DNA from: Mycobacterium sp.
GTDB taxonomy: Bacteria > Actinomycetota > Actinomycetes > Mycobacteriales > Mycobacteriaceae
Assembly (NCBI GenBank): GCA_020438845.1
Contig: JAGQTV010000102.1
Coordinates: forward strand, 62,001-126,000
Reading direction: 5' to 3'
DNA: 64,000 nt
Part shown: in pieces, positions 45,527-54,941 of the stretch
Numbering within the stretch: the first letter of the stretch is position 1
Layout of the letters: each line of letters starts with the position of its first letter
The notes under the pieces: model-generated
Told to the model about the DNA's origin: nothing
Database searches by the model: none
The model's input: only the letters and a program-made list of their open reading frames with translations
Translations under genes and position numbers: made by a program

Positions 45527-46711
45527 GTGACCACTGCCGAGCGTGATGTTCCGATTCTCGACGTCGTGGTGCCGGTGCACAACGAGCAGACCGTGCTGGC
45601 CCATTCGATTCACCGGCTCCACGAGCATCTCAGCCAGACCTTCCCGCTGTCGTTCCGTATCACCATCGCCGACAACGCCAGCGTCGATGGCACCGCTGCG
45701 GTGGCAGCCGGCCTTGCTGCAGAACTGCCTGGAGTGCGCGTGGTGCGTCTTGCGGAAAAGGGTCGAGGCCGCGCCCTGCGTACAGTCTGGTCGTCGTCGG
45801 ACGCCCCTGTGCTTGCATACATGGACGTCGACCTGTCCACCGACTTGGGGGCGCTGTCCACACTGGTTGCGCCGGTGGCGTCCGGGCATTCTGAACTGGC
45901 AATCGGCACCCGGCTCGGGCGGGGCTCGCGGGTGGTGCGCGGCGCCAAGCGGGAGATCATTTCGCGGTGCTACAACCTCATCCTCCGGGCGGCGTTGGCC
46001 GTCCGGTTCAGTGATGCCCAGTGCGGTTTCAAAGCTATCCGCGCTGACGTTGCGCAACGACTGCTCCCCCATGTCGAGGACACCGGCTGGTTCTTCGACA
46101 CTGAACTGCTGGTGCTCGCACAGCGAAGCGGATTGCGGATTCACGAGGTGCCGGTCGACTGGGTTGACGATGAGAACAGTCGAGTCGACCTCGTCGCCAC
46201 CGCCGTCGCCGACCTGAAGGGAGTGGTGCGACTACTGAAAGGCTTTGCAACAGGCGATATTCCGATGCAGGCTATCCGCGCTCAGTTTGGAGACCGCGCT
46301 GGGGCGCCGCGCTCACTGCTTCATCAGAGTGTGCGCTTCGCCGCGGTGGGCGTCATGTCGACAGTGGCCTACCTTCTGATCTTCCTGTTACTTCGCCCCT
46401 TCGGAGCCCAGAGTGCCAATCTCGTAGCTCTCCTGTTAACGGCAATCGCCAATACCGCTGCCAACCGGTGGTTCACGTTCGGAGTGCGCGGGCGAAATGC
46501 TCTGGTGCGCCATCAATTCGAGGGATTGACCGTATTTGGGATCGGTCTGGCGCTAACCGGTGGAGCGCTGGCGCTGCTCCACTACGTCGTAGAGCCGTCA
46601 AGGGCTTTCGAACTTCTGGTGTTGATGCTGGCCAATCTGATCGCCACCGTCGTGCGGTTCGCGTTGCTGCGGGGCTGGGTATTCCACCCGCGTCGAGTAG
46701 GAGCGAATTGA
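45527..46711 (+). CDS. GT2 glycosyltransferase fused to a GtrA-type membrane domain
   Basis: A 394-residue fusion. Residues 1-250 are a dolichol-phosphate-sugar synthase-type GT2: DVVVPVHNEQTV, nucleotide-sugar Asp motif YMDVDLSTDL, GTRLGRGSRVVRGAKRE, and DAQCGFKAIRADVA. From about 265 a GtrA domain with four helices follows (RFAAVGVMSTVAYLLIFLLL, ANTAANRWFTFGVRGRNAL). Such fusions charge a polyprenyl phosphate with a sugar and help move it across the membrane. GTG 45527 is chosen because it begins the first family-like residues. Its stop overlaps the GT-C start by 1 nt (TGATG). Confidence 0.9.
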   Translation: MTTAERDVPILDVVVPVHNEQTVLAHSIHRLHEHLSQTFPLSFRITIADNASVDGTAAVAAGLAAELPGVRVVRLAEKGRGRALRTVWSSSDAPVLAYMDVDLSTDLGALSTLVAPVASGHSELAIGTRLGRGSRVVRGAKREIISRCYNLILRAALAVRFSDAQCGFKAIRADVAQRLLPHVEDTGWFFDTELLVLAQRSGLRIHEVPVDWVDDENSRVDLVATAVADLKGVVRLLKGFATGDIPMQAIRAQFGDRAGAPRSLLHQSVRFAAVGVMSTVAYLLIFLLLRPFGAQSANLVALLLTAIANTAANRWFTFGVRGRNALVRHQFEGLTVFGIGLALTGGALALLHYVVEPSRAFELLVLMLANLIATVVRFALLRGWVFHPRRVGAN

Positions 46712-48516
46712 TGAACGTCAAAGCGCGCCTTTCGCTGTGGTCGCTGATCGGCCTCACCGCTCTGCTCTATCTGTGGGGGCTGGGTTCTGCGGGCTGGGCT
46801 AATGAGTACTACGCGGCAGCGGCGCAGGCCGGAACCCAGAGTTGGAAGGCGCTGCTGTTCGGTTCGCTGGACGCAGGGAATTCGATCACCGTCGACAAGC
46901 CGCCGGCGTCGCTCTGGGTGATGGGCTTGTCCGGACGTCTGTTCGGCTTCGGCCACTGGTCGATGCTTGTGCCGCAGGCGCTCATGGGAGTCGCGGCCGT
47001 AGTGCTGGTTTACGGGGCGGTGCGGCGGGTCAGCGGCCACGGTGCCGGGCTGTTGGCGGGTGCGGTGCTGGCGTTAACCCCGGTTGCGACGTTGATGTTC
47101 CGCTACAACAACCCTGACGCACTCCTTGTCCTGTTGCTGGTGGTCGCTGCGTACTGCGTGATCCGCGCTCTGGAGAGCGCCCCGCTCCGCTGGACTGTGC
47201 TGGCAGGGGCGGCGCTCGGGTTCGCTTTCCTGAGCAAGCTCCTGCAGGCATTGCTGGTGAGCCCTGCGATCGCTGCGGTGGTTCTCGTTGCGCTGCCCGG
47301 TGGCATGTGGGCGCGGATCCGAACTCTCTGTGCCGGCCTCGCTGCCATGGTCATCAGCGCGGGGTGGTACGTCGCATTGGTCTCGTTGTGGCCCAGCAAC
47401 TTTCGGCCCCACATCGGCGGATCTACCGACAACAGCCTCATTGAGCTGACGCTGGGTTACAACGGCCTGGGTCGCGTCTTCGGCGGCAACGGCAATCCGA
47501 TCGGCCTTTCACCGGGCGCGCCCGGTGATTCCACGCCGCCGATGTTCGGTGGTCAGACTGGGCTCACCCGGTTGTTCGGTTCCGAGATGGGTACGGAAAT
47601 AAGCTGGTTGCTACCCGCAGCACTGATCGGTTTGGCCGCAGCGATGTGGCAGACCCGTCGGGCGCCGCGCACCGACCGCTTACGTGGCGCGCTCCTGCTG
47701 TGGGGTGGCTGGCTGCTGGTGACTGCACTGGTGTTCAGCTTCATGAAGGGGATCATGCACCCCTACTACACGGTGGCACTGGCCCCAGCAGTCGCGGCGC
47801 TGGTCGGAACCGGAGTCATCGAACTCTGGCGCCGGCGGCAATCCGCATCTGCGCGGTGGACGCTGGCCGTCATGCTGGCAGTTACCGGCGTGTGGACCTT
47901 CGTGCTGCTGTGGCGCACCCCGGACTGGTTGCCGGGATTGCGCTGGGTGCTGCTGGTAATGGCCCTTGCTCTGGCCGCAGTAGTGGGCTTGTCCGCCCAG
48001 CGATCTGGTCGGTGGACTGCGATGCTGGCTGCGACGGGGTTGCTGGTCGGCCTCGGCGGGGCGGCCGCCTACACGGTGGACACGGTGTTCGCCGGGGGCA
48101 GTGGACCGATCCCGGTCTCCGGCCCCCACCGCTTTCAGCCGGTTGGCCAGGGCCCGGTCGATGGGCCACGCGCCGCCGATGACACCGCTCTGATCGACCT
48201 CATTGAACGTACCGACAACCGTTGGGCCGCAGCCACCGTGGGATCTCACACCGCAGCCGGTCTGGAATTGGCTACCGGGGCGTCGGTGATGTCGATAGGT
48301 GGCTTCAACGGCGGCGACCCGTCACCGACCCTGCAACAGTTCCAGTCCTACGTCGCCCAGAGGCAGATTCGATACTTCGTCGCCAGCCCAGAGGATCACC
48401 GGGGGCCTGGCCCCGAGTCGGCCGTGGGCACCGAGATCACCCGCTGGGTCAAGCAGGTCTTCATTCCCCGGGAAGTCGGCGGCACGGAGGTCTATGACCT
48501 GACGGTCAGTTGCTGA
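46711..48516 (+). CDS. PMT/ArnT-like GT-C glycosyltransferase
   Basis: A 601-residue membrane enzyme of the GT39/GT83 type. The first periplasmic loop has the donor/acceptor region NEYYAAAAQAGTQSWKALLF and ITVDKPPASLWVMGLSGRLF; the DKPP motif is typical of ArnT/YkcB-like proteins. About 11 helices and a C-terminal periplasmic domain (AATVGSHTAAGLELATG, YFVASPEDHRGPGPES) follow. It should transfer a polyprenyl-phosphate-linked sugar to an outer-face acceptor. AGGAG lies 8 nt before ATG 46711. Coupled to the GT2-GtrA gene, forming a complete three-step module. Confidence 0.9.
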   Translation: MNVKARLSLWSLIGLTALLYLWGLGSAGWANEYYAAAAQAGTQSWKALLFGSLDAGNSITVDKPPASLWVMGLSGRLFGFGHWSMLVPQALMGVAAVVLVYGAVRRVSGHGAGLLAGAVLALTPVATLMFRYNNPDALLVLLLVVAAYCVIRALESAPLRWTVLAGAALGFAFLSKLLQALLVSPAIAAVVLVALPGGMWARIRTLCAGLAAMVISAGWYVALVSLWPSNFRPHIGGSTDNSLIELTLGYNGLGRVFGGNGNPIGLSPGAPGDSTPPMFGGQTGLTRLFGSEMGTEISWLLPAALIGLAAAMWQTRRAPRTDRLRGALLLWGGWLLVTALVFSFMKGIMHPYYTVALAPAVAALVGTGVIELWRRRQSASARWTLAVMLAVTGVWTFVLLWRTPDWLPGLRWVLLVMALALAAVVGLSAQRSGRWTAMLAATGLLVGLGGAAAYTVDTVFAGGSGPIPVSGPHRFQPVGQGPVDGPRAADDTALIDLIERTDNRWAAATVGSHTAAGLELATGASVMSIGGFNGGDPSPTLQQFQSYVAQRQIRYFVASPEDHRGPGPESAVGTEITRWVKQVFIPREVGGTEVYDLTVSC

Positions 48517-48535
48517 ATGCGGAAGAATCGGCGTC

Positions 48536-50359
48536 ATGCAATTGCCATTCGAGGACACCCGAGACTTCGCCGACGCCGACCGGGGATTCCTCGGCGCATT
48601 GGAACCCTGCGTCATCACTGCCGCCGACGGCCGCGTGGTGTGGGATAACGACTCTTACGCCTTTCTGGACGGTGAGGCGCCGCCAACGGTGAATCCCAGC
48701 CTGTGGCGCCAGTCCCAACTATGTGCCAAGCAGGGCCTCTACGAGGTGGTGGAGGGCATCTACCAGGTTCGCGGTCTGGACCTGTCCAACGTGACCTTCG
48801 TCGAGGGCGACACCGGGATCATCGTCATCGACCCGCTGATCTGCACCGAGACCGCTGCCGCCGCGCTGGCTCTGTACCGGCGTCATCGGGGTGATCGTGA
48901 GGTCCGTGCAGTCATCTACACCCACAGTCACGTCGACCACTTCGGCGGCGTGCTGGGTGTGACGACGCAGGCCGACGTCGACGCAGGGAAGGTCGCCGTC
49001 CTCGCCCCGGAGGGTTTCATCGGGCACGCCGTGCAGGAGAACATCTATGCGGGTACGGCGATGACCCGCCGGGCCGCCTATATGTACGGCACCCTGCTCG
49101 ACCGGGGACCCGGTGGTCAAGTGGGATGTGGTCTGGGCCAGAACACCTCGACCGGTGAAGTCGCCGTGATCGTGCCTACCCTCGATATCACCACCACCGG
49201 TGAGATCCACACCGTCGACGGTGTGGAGATCGAGTTTCAGATGGCGCCCGGTAGCGAGGCGCCCGCGGAGATGCACTTCTACTTCCCGAGGTTCCGGGCG
49301 CTGTGCATGGCCGAGAACGCCACACATAACCTGCACAACCTGTTAACCCTGCGTGGTGCCCTGGTCCGCGACCCGCACGCCTGGGCGGGGTATCTCACCG
49401 CCGCCATCGACACCTTCGGCGAACGCGCCGACGTCGTGTTCGCATCGCACCACTGGCCGACCTGGGGCGGTGAGCGCATTGTGGAATACCTTTCGCTGCA
49501 ACGAGATTTGTATTCCTACTTGCACGATCAGACAGTTCGTCGACTCAACCAAGGTTTTACCGGCATCGAGATCGCCGAGGACTTCGACATGCCGCCCGCA
49601 CTGGAGAAGGCCTGGCATACGCATGGCTACTACGGCTCGGTGAGCCATAACGTCAAGGCGGTCTACCAGCGCTACATGGGTTGGTTCGACGGCAACCCGG
49701 GGCGGCTGTGGCAGCACCCTCCAGAGGCTGCGGCACCCCGTTACGTCGATGCGATGGGGGGTGTTGACCGAGTGGTACAGATTGCCCAAGAAGCCTTCAA
49801 TTCGGGTGATTATCGTTGGGCGGCGTCCCTTTTGGACCATGTGATGTTCACCGATGAGAACCACGCCGGCGCGCGTTCGCTCTACGCCGACACCCTTGAG
49901 CAACTGGGCTTCGGCGCCGAGTGCGCGCCGTGGCGCAACTTCTTCCTATCCGGTGCCACCGAGCTGCGCACCGGCAACTTCGGCACGCCGGTGAGCACCG
50001 CATCGACCAGCATGCTCAGCCAGCTCACGCCGGATCAGATGTTGGACATTCTGAAACTCTCGGTGAACGGGCCCCGGGCCTGGGATCTGGACCTGGCCGT
50101 GGACATCTTCTTCGCCGACCTGGACGCCAACTACCGGCTGACACTGCGCAACGGGGTCCTGGTGCACCGCAAACGACCGGCGGAGCCCGAATCGGCGGCA
50201 GCGACGGTAAGGCTGGCCAGCAAGATGCGGCTGATGGCGGCGGCCATGGGTGACTTGAGCTCACCGGGTCTGGAGATCGCCGGCGACACCGGCGCGTTGC
50301 AGACCCTGATGAGTGTTGTGGACAAGCCGGACCCGGGTTTCAACATCATCACCCCGTAG
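48536..50359 (+). CDS. Alkyl/aryl sulfatase, metallo-beta-lactamase fold (class III)
   Basis: A 607-residue zinc alkylsulfatase like SdsA1/BDS1 (Rv3762c-like). The metal motif is IYTHSHVDHFGG, then CMAENATHNLHNLLTLRG with the Glu/Asn/His ligands and ASHHWPTWG. An alkylsulfatase dimerisation domain and a C-terminal SCP2-like domain complete it (LDLAVDIFFADLDANYRL). Hydrolyses primary alkyl sulfates such as SDS in characterised members. No signal peptide is visible, so it is probably cytosolic. Follows the GT-C gene after 19 nt. Confidence 0.9.
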   Translation: MQLPFEDTRDFADADRGFLGALEPCVITAADGRVVWDNDSYAFLDGEAPPTVNPSLWRQSQLCAKQGLYEVVEGIYQVRGLDLSNVTFVEGDTGIIVIDPLICTETAAAALALYRRHRGDREVRAVIYTHSHVDHFGGVLGVTTQADVDAGKVAVLAPEGFIGHAVQENIYAGTAMTRRAAYMYGTLLDRGPGGQVGCGLGQNTSTGEVAVIVPTLDITTTGEIHTVDGVEIEFQMAPGSEAPAEMHFYFPRFRALCMAENATHNLHNLLTLRGALVRDPHAWAGYLTAAIDTFGERADVVFASHHWPTWGGERIVEYLSLQRDLYSYLHDQTVRRLNQGFTGIEIAEDFDMPPALEKAWHTHGYYGSVSHNVKAVYQRYMGWFDGNPGRLWQHPPEAAAPRYVDAMGGVDRVVQIAQEAFNSGDYRWAASLLDHVMFTDENHAGARSLYADTLEQLGFGAECAPWRNFFLSGATELRTGNFGTPVSTASTSMLSQLTPDQMLDILKLSVNGPRAWDLDLAVDIFFADLDANYRLTLRNGVLVHRKRPAEPESAAATVRLASKMRLMAAAMGDLSSPGLEIAGDTGALQTLMSVVDKPDPGFNIITP

Positions 50360-50374
50360 GGCTGGCGACCACGC

Positions 50375-50983
50375 ATGCAATTGCTCCTGATCAGGCATGC
50401 GCTGCCGCAGCGCACCGCAGCCGGGGAAGGCTCCGATCCGGAACTGGACGATCTGGGCTGGGAACAGGCCCGTCGGTTGCCCCAGGCACTGGCACGCTTT
50501 CCGATCAGCAGACTGGTCAGCAGTCCGCAGATCCGGGCGATCCAAACGGCCGAGCCGGTGGCCGACTCGCGGGCTATGGCCATGGAGGTCGACGAACGTC
50601 TGGCGGAGTACGACCGTGGGCTGTCGCACTACGTGCCGATCGAGGAGGTCCGTGCCGAACGGCCGGGGGATTGGGCCCGGATGGCGCTCGGCCACCTGCC
50701 GGAGAGTGTCGACTCCGGGGCGTTCCGCAGCCGGGTGAGAGCAGCGCTGGCCGACATCGTCGATTCCACGGACCACAGGGAGACCGCAGCAGTTGTCAGC
50801 CATGGCGGGGTGATCAACGTGATCCTGCACGAAATCCTTGGCACGGCAAGGCTGTTGTCCTTCCCGATCGACTACGCCTCAGTGACGCAGTTACGGCATT
50901 CCCGGGAGGGCCGGACCACGGTGGCAAGCGTCAACGTCATCGAACACGTCTGGGACCTGTTGCCCCGAAACCGGGTTCGGTGA
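50375..50983 (+). CDS. Histidine phosphatase family protein
   Basis: A 202-residue phosphoglycerate mutase-like protein: LLLIRHALPQRT with the catalytic RH(A) motif at residues 6-9, SSPQIRAIQTAEP, acid/partner Glu near DERLAEYDRG, and AAVVSHGGVINV with the second catalytic His. Substrate unknown. 15 nt after the alkylsulfatase, so probably co-transcribed. It converges on the LapA-like gene. Confidence 0.88.
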   Translation: MQLLLIRHALPQRTAAGEGSDPELDDLGWEQARRLPQALARFPISRLVSSPQIRAIQTAEPVADSRAMAMEVDERLAEYDRGLSHYVPIEEVRAERPGDWARMALGHLPESVDSGAFRSRVRAALADIVDSTDHRETAAVVSHGGVINVILHEILGTARLLSFPIDYASVTQLRHSREGRTTVASVNVIEHVWDLLPRNRVR

Positions 50984-51001
50984 GTTTTCCGAGAGGCTCT
51001 G

Positions 51002-51361
51002 TTATCGGCTGAGCGCAACCTTGAGGTTCTTCTTGGCTGCCCGCCGCAACTGGTACATCCGGGCAGCGCTAACGAGCCCGGTGAGCAGGCCACCGCCGAT
51101 CGCGGCCAGCAGGATAGCCACGCCGAGGGGCAGGCTCCAGCGCCAGGTCAAGAATGTCAGCGTCACCGACTCGGTGTTCTGGGTGATGAAGATCAGCAGG
51201 ACGATCAGGACCAGGAAGCCGAGGATCAGCGACGTCCACAGTGCACCGGCCCGGGTGAGTCCGACTTCGGCGGTTGCCGGAGCGTCAGTCCCGGAGTCGC
51301 TCACAACCGGGGGTAACGGCTCGTCGGGCGTCGGCTGGGGATCGTTGCTCATGTCGTCCAT
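51002..51361 (-). CDS. LapA-domain (DUF1049) membrane protein, Rv3760-like
   Basis: A 119-residue protein with an acidic Pro-rich N-terminus (SNDPQPTPDEPLPPVVSD) and two helices (SLILGFLVLIVLLIFITQ, GVAILLAAIGGGLLTGLV) ending in a basic cytosolic tail. The spacing and NTESVTLTFLTWRWSLPLG between the helices is the LapA signature, an envelope assembly protein family. ATG 51361 is preceded by GGAAAGG; ATG 51352 is an alternative. Divergent from proX with 66 nt between starts. Confidence 0.82.
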   Translation of the reverse strand: MDDMSNDPQPTPDEPLPPVVSDSGTDAPATAEVGLTRAGALWTSLILGFLVLIVLLIFITQNTESVTLTFLTWRWSLPLGVAILLAAIGGGLLTGLVSAARMYQLRRAAKKNLKVALSR

Positions 51362-51415
51362 CTTCGCCTTTCCGGGGTCGCGCGGGGATACGAACCGATA
51401 AAAGGCCCGGCGGGT

Positions 51416-51421
51416 TAGGGT
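51416..51421 (+). promoter_or_regulatory. Possible -10 element upstream of proX
   Basis: TAGGGT fits TANNNT and is 6 nt before GTG 51428, consistent with a leaderless transcript. No strong ribosome site competes. Inference. Confidence 0.35.
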
Positions 51422-51427
51422 CGATGG

Positions 51428-52378
51428 GTGAAGATGAGCCGACGCTTGGGTGCGGCTGTTGTCGCTGCGGCGTCGGTGATGCCGGTGGCCGGGTGCGGAA
51501 GTTCCAACCCGCTGGGTGGGGGAGCGGCCTCGGCCGACCTGAGATCGATCACCATCGGGTCGGCGGATTTCCCGGAATCGAAGATCGTCGCCGAACTGTA
51601 CGCGCAGGCTCTGGAGGCCAACGAGTTCACTGTGGCGCGTCGCCTCGGCATCGGCAGCCGCGAGACCTACATCCCGGCACTTCGTGACCAATCCATAGAC
51701 CTGATCGGCGATTACACCGGAAACCTGCTGCAGTACTTTCAGCCGAACAGCACCGTCACACAACCCGATGAGGTCGAGTTGGCGTTGTTCCGGGCGCTCC
51801 CGGGCGACCTGTCGATCCTTCCGCCCGCGCCGGCCGATGACACCGATACCGTGACCGTGACCAGGGCAACCGCCCAGAAGTGGAATCTGACGAGCATCGG
51901 CGATCTCGCCGCGCATTCTGCTGAGGTGAAATTCGGGGCACCGTCGGAGTTTCTCAACCGTGCTCAGGGCCTGCCGGGGCTGAAGGCCAGGTACGGCCTC
52001 GATATCAAGGCGGACAATTTCGTCGCCATAAGCGACGGCGGCGGTCCGGCAACGGTTCGGGCATTGGTCGACGGCACCGTCACTGCGGCCAATATATTCA
52101 GCACGTCGCCGGCGATCCCACAGAACGACCTCGTGATACTGACGGACCCCAAACACAACTTCTTGGCCGGGAACGTCGTTCCCTTGGTCAGTTCGCAGAA
52201 GAAGTCCGACCCGCTCAAAACCGTCCTGGACGCGGTGTCGAACAGGCTGACCACCGACGACCTTGTCGAACTCAACACCGAAGTATCGGGGAACTCCGGT
52301 ATCGATCCCGACGAAGCGGCGAAAAAATGGTTGCAGGACAAGGGATTAGACAAACCTGTCGAATCTGCCGGGAAGTAG
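51428..52378 (+). CDS. proX: Osmoprotectant ABC transporter, substrate-binding lipoprotein ProX/OpuC-type
   Basis: A 316-residue lipoprotein: MKMSRRLGAAVVAAASV with lipobox VAGC (Cys 23), then the OsmX/OpuCC-like glycine-betaine/choline-binding fold: ITIGSADFPESKIVAELYAQ, IGDYTGNLLQYF, and AANIFSTSPAIPQND. Aromatic ligands for quaternary amines cannot be checked without an alignment. GTG 51428. First gene of proXVWZ. Confidence 0.9.
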   Translation: MKMSRRLGAAVVAAASVMPVAGCGSSNPLGGGAASADLRSITIGSADFPESKIVAELYAQALEANEFTVARRLGIGSRETYIPALRDQSIDLIGDYTGNLLQYFQPNSTVTQPDEVELALFRALPGDLSILPPAPADDTDTVTVTRATAQKWNLTSIGDLAAHSAEVKFGAPSEFLNRAQGLPGLKARYGLDIKADNFVAISDGGGPATVRALVDGTVTAANIFSTSPAIPQNDLVILTDPKHNFLAGNVVPLVSSQKKSDPLKTVLDAVSNRLTTDDLVELNTEVSGNSGIDPDEAAKKWLQDKGLDKPVESAGK

Positions 52379-52391
52379 GCCGACAGCGAAG

Positions 52392-53504
52392 ATGATCACG
52401 TTCACCGGCGTGACCAAGCGTTACCCCGACGGCACCGTCGCGGTCGACGACCTGACCCTGGAGGTGCCCGCGGGCACCCTCACCGTCTTCGTCGGGCCAT
52501 CGGGGTGCGGCAAGACGACCTCCATGCGAATGATCAACCGGATGATCGATCCGACGTCGGGCACGGTCGCCGTTGATGGTCAGGATGTGTCCGACACCGA
52601 TCCGGTGAAGTTGCGGCGGGGTATCGGGTACGTGATCCAGAGCGGTGGACTGATGCCGCACCAGAGGGTGATCGACAATGTCGCCACAGTGCCGGTGCTC
52701 AAGGGGCAATCGCGGCGGAAGGCGCGGCAGGCGGCCTATGAAGTGCTTGAGCGGGTGGGTCTGGACCCCGAGTTGGGGAGGCGGTATCCCGCGCAACTCT
52801 CCGGCGGCCAGCAGCAACGGGTCGGGGTGGCCCGGGCGTTGGCCGCCGACCCGCCGATTCTGCTGATGGACGAACCGTTCTCCGCGGTCGACCCAGTGGT
52901 GCGTGAGGAGTTGCAGGCCGAAATCCTGCGCCTGCAATCCGAATTGCGCAAGACCATCGTCTTCGTCACCCACGACATCGATGAGGCGATAAAGCTCGGC
53001 GACGCCGTTGCTGTGTTCGGCCGCGGCGGGGTGCTCCAGCAATACGACTCGCCCCCCCGGTTGCTGTCGAGCCCGGCCAACGACTTTGTCTCGGCGTTCA
53101 TCGGCGCCGATCGCGGCTACCGGGCGTTGCAGTTCTGCACCGCCGCCGACCTCGTGCTGCAGCCCATTCCCATGGTGACCGAAAGCGAGATCGATGCGCT
53201 GCACCTCGTCGAAGACGAGTGGTATCTGGTTGTCCGCGAAGATGGCTCGCCGTACGGCTGGATCGATGCACCCGGAACCGACCGACATCGGGGTGGCGGT
53301 CTGCTCTACGACAGCGTCACCGCCGGCGGCTCGCTGTTCCGCCCGGACGGAACGCTGCGGGCGGCGCTGGACGCTGCGCTGTCCTCCCCGGCCGGCATCG
53401 GGGTGGCCGTCGACGACGACGGCGCGGTCATCGGCGGAGTGCCGGCCGACGATGTGATCGACGCACTTGAAGACCAGCGCCGCGCGGGTTCGCAGGCTGG
53501 ATAA
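52392..53504 (+). CDS. proV: Osmoprotectant ABC transporter, ATPase ProV
   Basis: A 370-residue ATPase: Walker A GPSGCGKT at 35-42, signature LSGGQQQRVGVARA from 136, Walker B ILLMDEPF at 156-163, His-switch in FVTHDIDEA. The C-terminal 130 residues carry CBS-type repeats, the osmosensory/ion-strength sensing part of OpuA-like transporters (LVVREDGSPYGWIDAPG, GIGVAVDDDGAVIGGV). 13 nt after proX. Confidence 0.93.
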   Translation: MITFTGVTKRYPDGTVAVDDLTLEVPAGTLTVFVGPSGCGKTTSMRMINRMIDPTSGTVAVDGQDVSDTDPVKLRRGIGYVIQSGGLMPHQRVIDNVATVPVLKGQSRRKARQAAYEVLERVGLDPELGRRYPAQLSGGQQQRVGVARALAADPPILLMDEPFSAVDPVVREELQAEILRLQSELRKTIVFVTHDIDEAIKLGDAVAVFGRGGVLQQYDSPPRLLSSPANDFVSAFIGADRGYRALQFCTAADLVLQPIPMVTESEIDALHLVEDEWYLVVREDGSPYGWIDAPGTDRHRGGGLLYDSVTAGGSLFRPDGTLRAALDAALSSPAGIGVAVDDDGAVIGGVPADDVIDALEDQRRAGSQAG

Positions 53505-53520
53505 GGGCAGGACTGAATCT

Positions 53521-54180
53521 GTGCATTATCTGCTCACCCATCTGCATGCCGGTTGGGCGCTGACGCTCATTCACGTCCGGCTGGCGTTGATCCCGGTGCT
53601 GTTGGGGTTGCTGATCGCCGTGCCGCTGGGCGCATTCACCTGGCCACGGCCGGCGCTGCGGCGGCTCACCACGGTATCGGCCAGCATCATCTTCACAATC
53701 CCTTCGCTGGCGCTGTTCGTCATCCTGCCGTTGATCATTCCCACCCGGATCCTCGACGAGGCGAACGTCATCGTCGCGCTCACGCTCTACACCACCGCTC
53801 TGCTGGTGCGCGCAGTCCCTGAGGCGCTCGACGCCGTGCCCGGCCATGTCCGCGACGCGGCTGCGGCCACCGGCTACACGCGGCTCGGGCAATTTCTCAA
53901 AGTGGAACTGCCGCTGTCGATACCGGTTCTGGTCGCCGGGATTCGAGTGGTCGCCGTCACCAATATCTCGATGGTGGCCGTCGGTTCGGTTATCGGAATC
54001 GGAGGTCTCGGGGTCTGGTTCACCGAGGGGTACCAGGCCGACAAGAGCGATCAGATCGTCGCCGGGATCATCGCGATCTTCGTGCTGGCGGTCGTGCTCG
54101 ACATCGCCATCCTGCTGATCGGCCGAACGCTCACCCCGTGGGTCAGAGCGCACTCCCGGAAAACCGGTGTGGCGGGATGA
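53521..54180 (+). CDS. proW: Osmoprotectant ABC transporter permease ProW
   Basis: A 219-residue permease from GTG 53521 with five or six helices and the EAA loop region VPEALDAVPGHVRDAAAATGYTR then LGQFLKVELPLSIPVLVAGIR. Partner ProZ is similar in form, giving a heteromeric channel. An upstream frame start at 53467 overlaps proV and is not needed. Its stop overlaps proZ's ATG (ATGA). Confidence 0.9.
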   Translation: MHYLLTHLHAGWALTLIHVRLALIPVLLGLLIAVPLGAFTWPRPALRRLTTVSASIIFTIPSLALFVILPLIIPTRILDEANVIVALTLYTTALLVRAVPEALDAVPGHVRDAAAATGYTRLGQFLKVELPLSIPVLVAGIRVVAVTNISMVAVGSVIGIGGLGVWFTEGYQADKSDQIVAGIIAIFVLAVVLDIAILLIGRTLTPWVRAHSRKTGVAG

Positions 54181-54941
54181 ACTTCCTTCAGCAGGCGCTG
54201 ACCTACATCTTCACCGCCGAAAACTGGAACGGCAAAGCCGGCATGGGGGCTCGGACTCTTGAGCACCTGCAGTACACCGGGGTCGCAGTTGGGGTATCGG
54301 TGCTGATCGCGGTCCCGCTCGGCCTCTTCATCGGCCACACGGGCCGCGGTTCCATTCTCTTGGTCACCGCCGTCAACGCACTCCGGGCGCTGCCGACGCT
54401 GGGGGTGCTGCTTCTCGGTGTGTTGCTCTGGGGGCTGGGATTGTTGCCGCCCACGGTCGCTCTGACCCTATTGGGCGTGCCGCCACTTCTGGCCGGTACC
54501 TATGCCGGTATCGCCAACGTGGACCCCAAAATCGTCGACGCCGCGCGGTCGATGGGTATGACGGGCCGCCAGGTTCTCACCGGTGTGGAGATCCCCAACG
54601 CGCTTCCGCTGATCCTCGGCGGCCTGCGTACCGCGACGCTGCAGGTAGTGGGCACTGCCACAGTGGCGGCGTACGCGAGCCTGGGCGGGCTCGGCCGCTA
54701 TCTGATCGATGGGATCAAGGTCCGCCAGTTCCATATCGCATTGGTGGGCGCGCTGTTGGTAACAGTGCTCGCCCTGCTGCTCGACGGTCTGCTGGCGCTG
54801 GCGGTATGGGCTTCGATGCCGGGCGCGGGGCGCCTCGCTGGACGCTTGCCGCAGCCCTTGCTCGATGACGAGGCGAAGGTGGAGTCTGGGCGGGATGCGC
54901 ACGCTTCCGGGGTCTCGTCGCATACGGTAGAGGGGTGGTAA
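54177..54941 (+). CDS. proZ: Osmoprotectant ABC transporter permease ProZ
   Basis: A 254-residue permease with six helices and an EAA loop (IVDAARSMGMTGRQVLTGVEIPNALP). It begins MNFLQQALTYIFTAENW, as in OpuBB/ProW-like proteins with a cytosolic start. The hydrophilic C-terminal tail (LPQPLLDDEAKVESGRD) is dispensable in appearance. It overlaps the next gene by 7 nt. Confidence 0.9.
   Translation: MNFLQQALTYIFTAENWNGKAGMGARTLEHLQYTGVAVGVSVLIAVPLGLFIGHTGRGSILLVTAVNALRALPTLGVLLLGVLLWGLGLLPPTVALTLLGVPPLLAGTYAGIANVDPKIVDAARSMGMTGRQVLTGVEIPNALPLILGGLRTATLQVVGTATVAAYASLGGLGRYLIDGIKVRQFHIALVGALLVTVLALLLDGLLALAVWASMPGAGRLAGRLPQPLLDDEAKVESGRDAHASGVSSHTVEGW

Noticed and set aside
51362-52156. Upstream extension of the LapA-like frame across proX
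   Set aside because: It is antisense to proX and lacks protein-like character; the family start is at MDDMSND.
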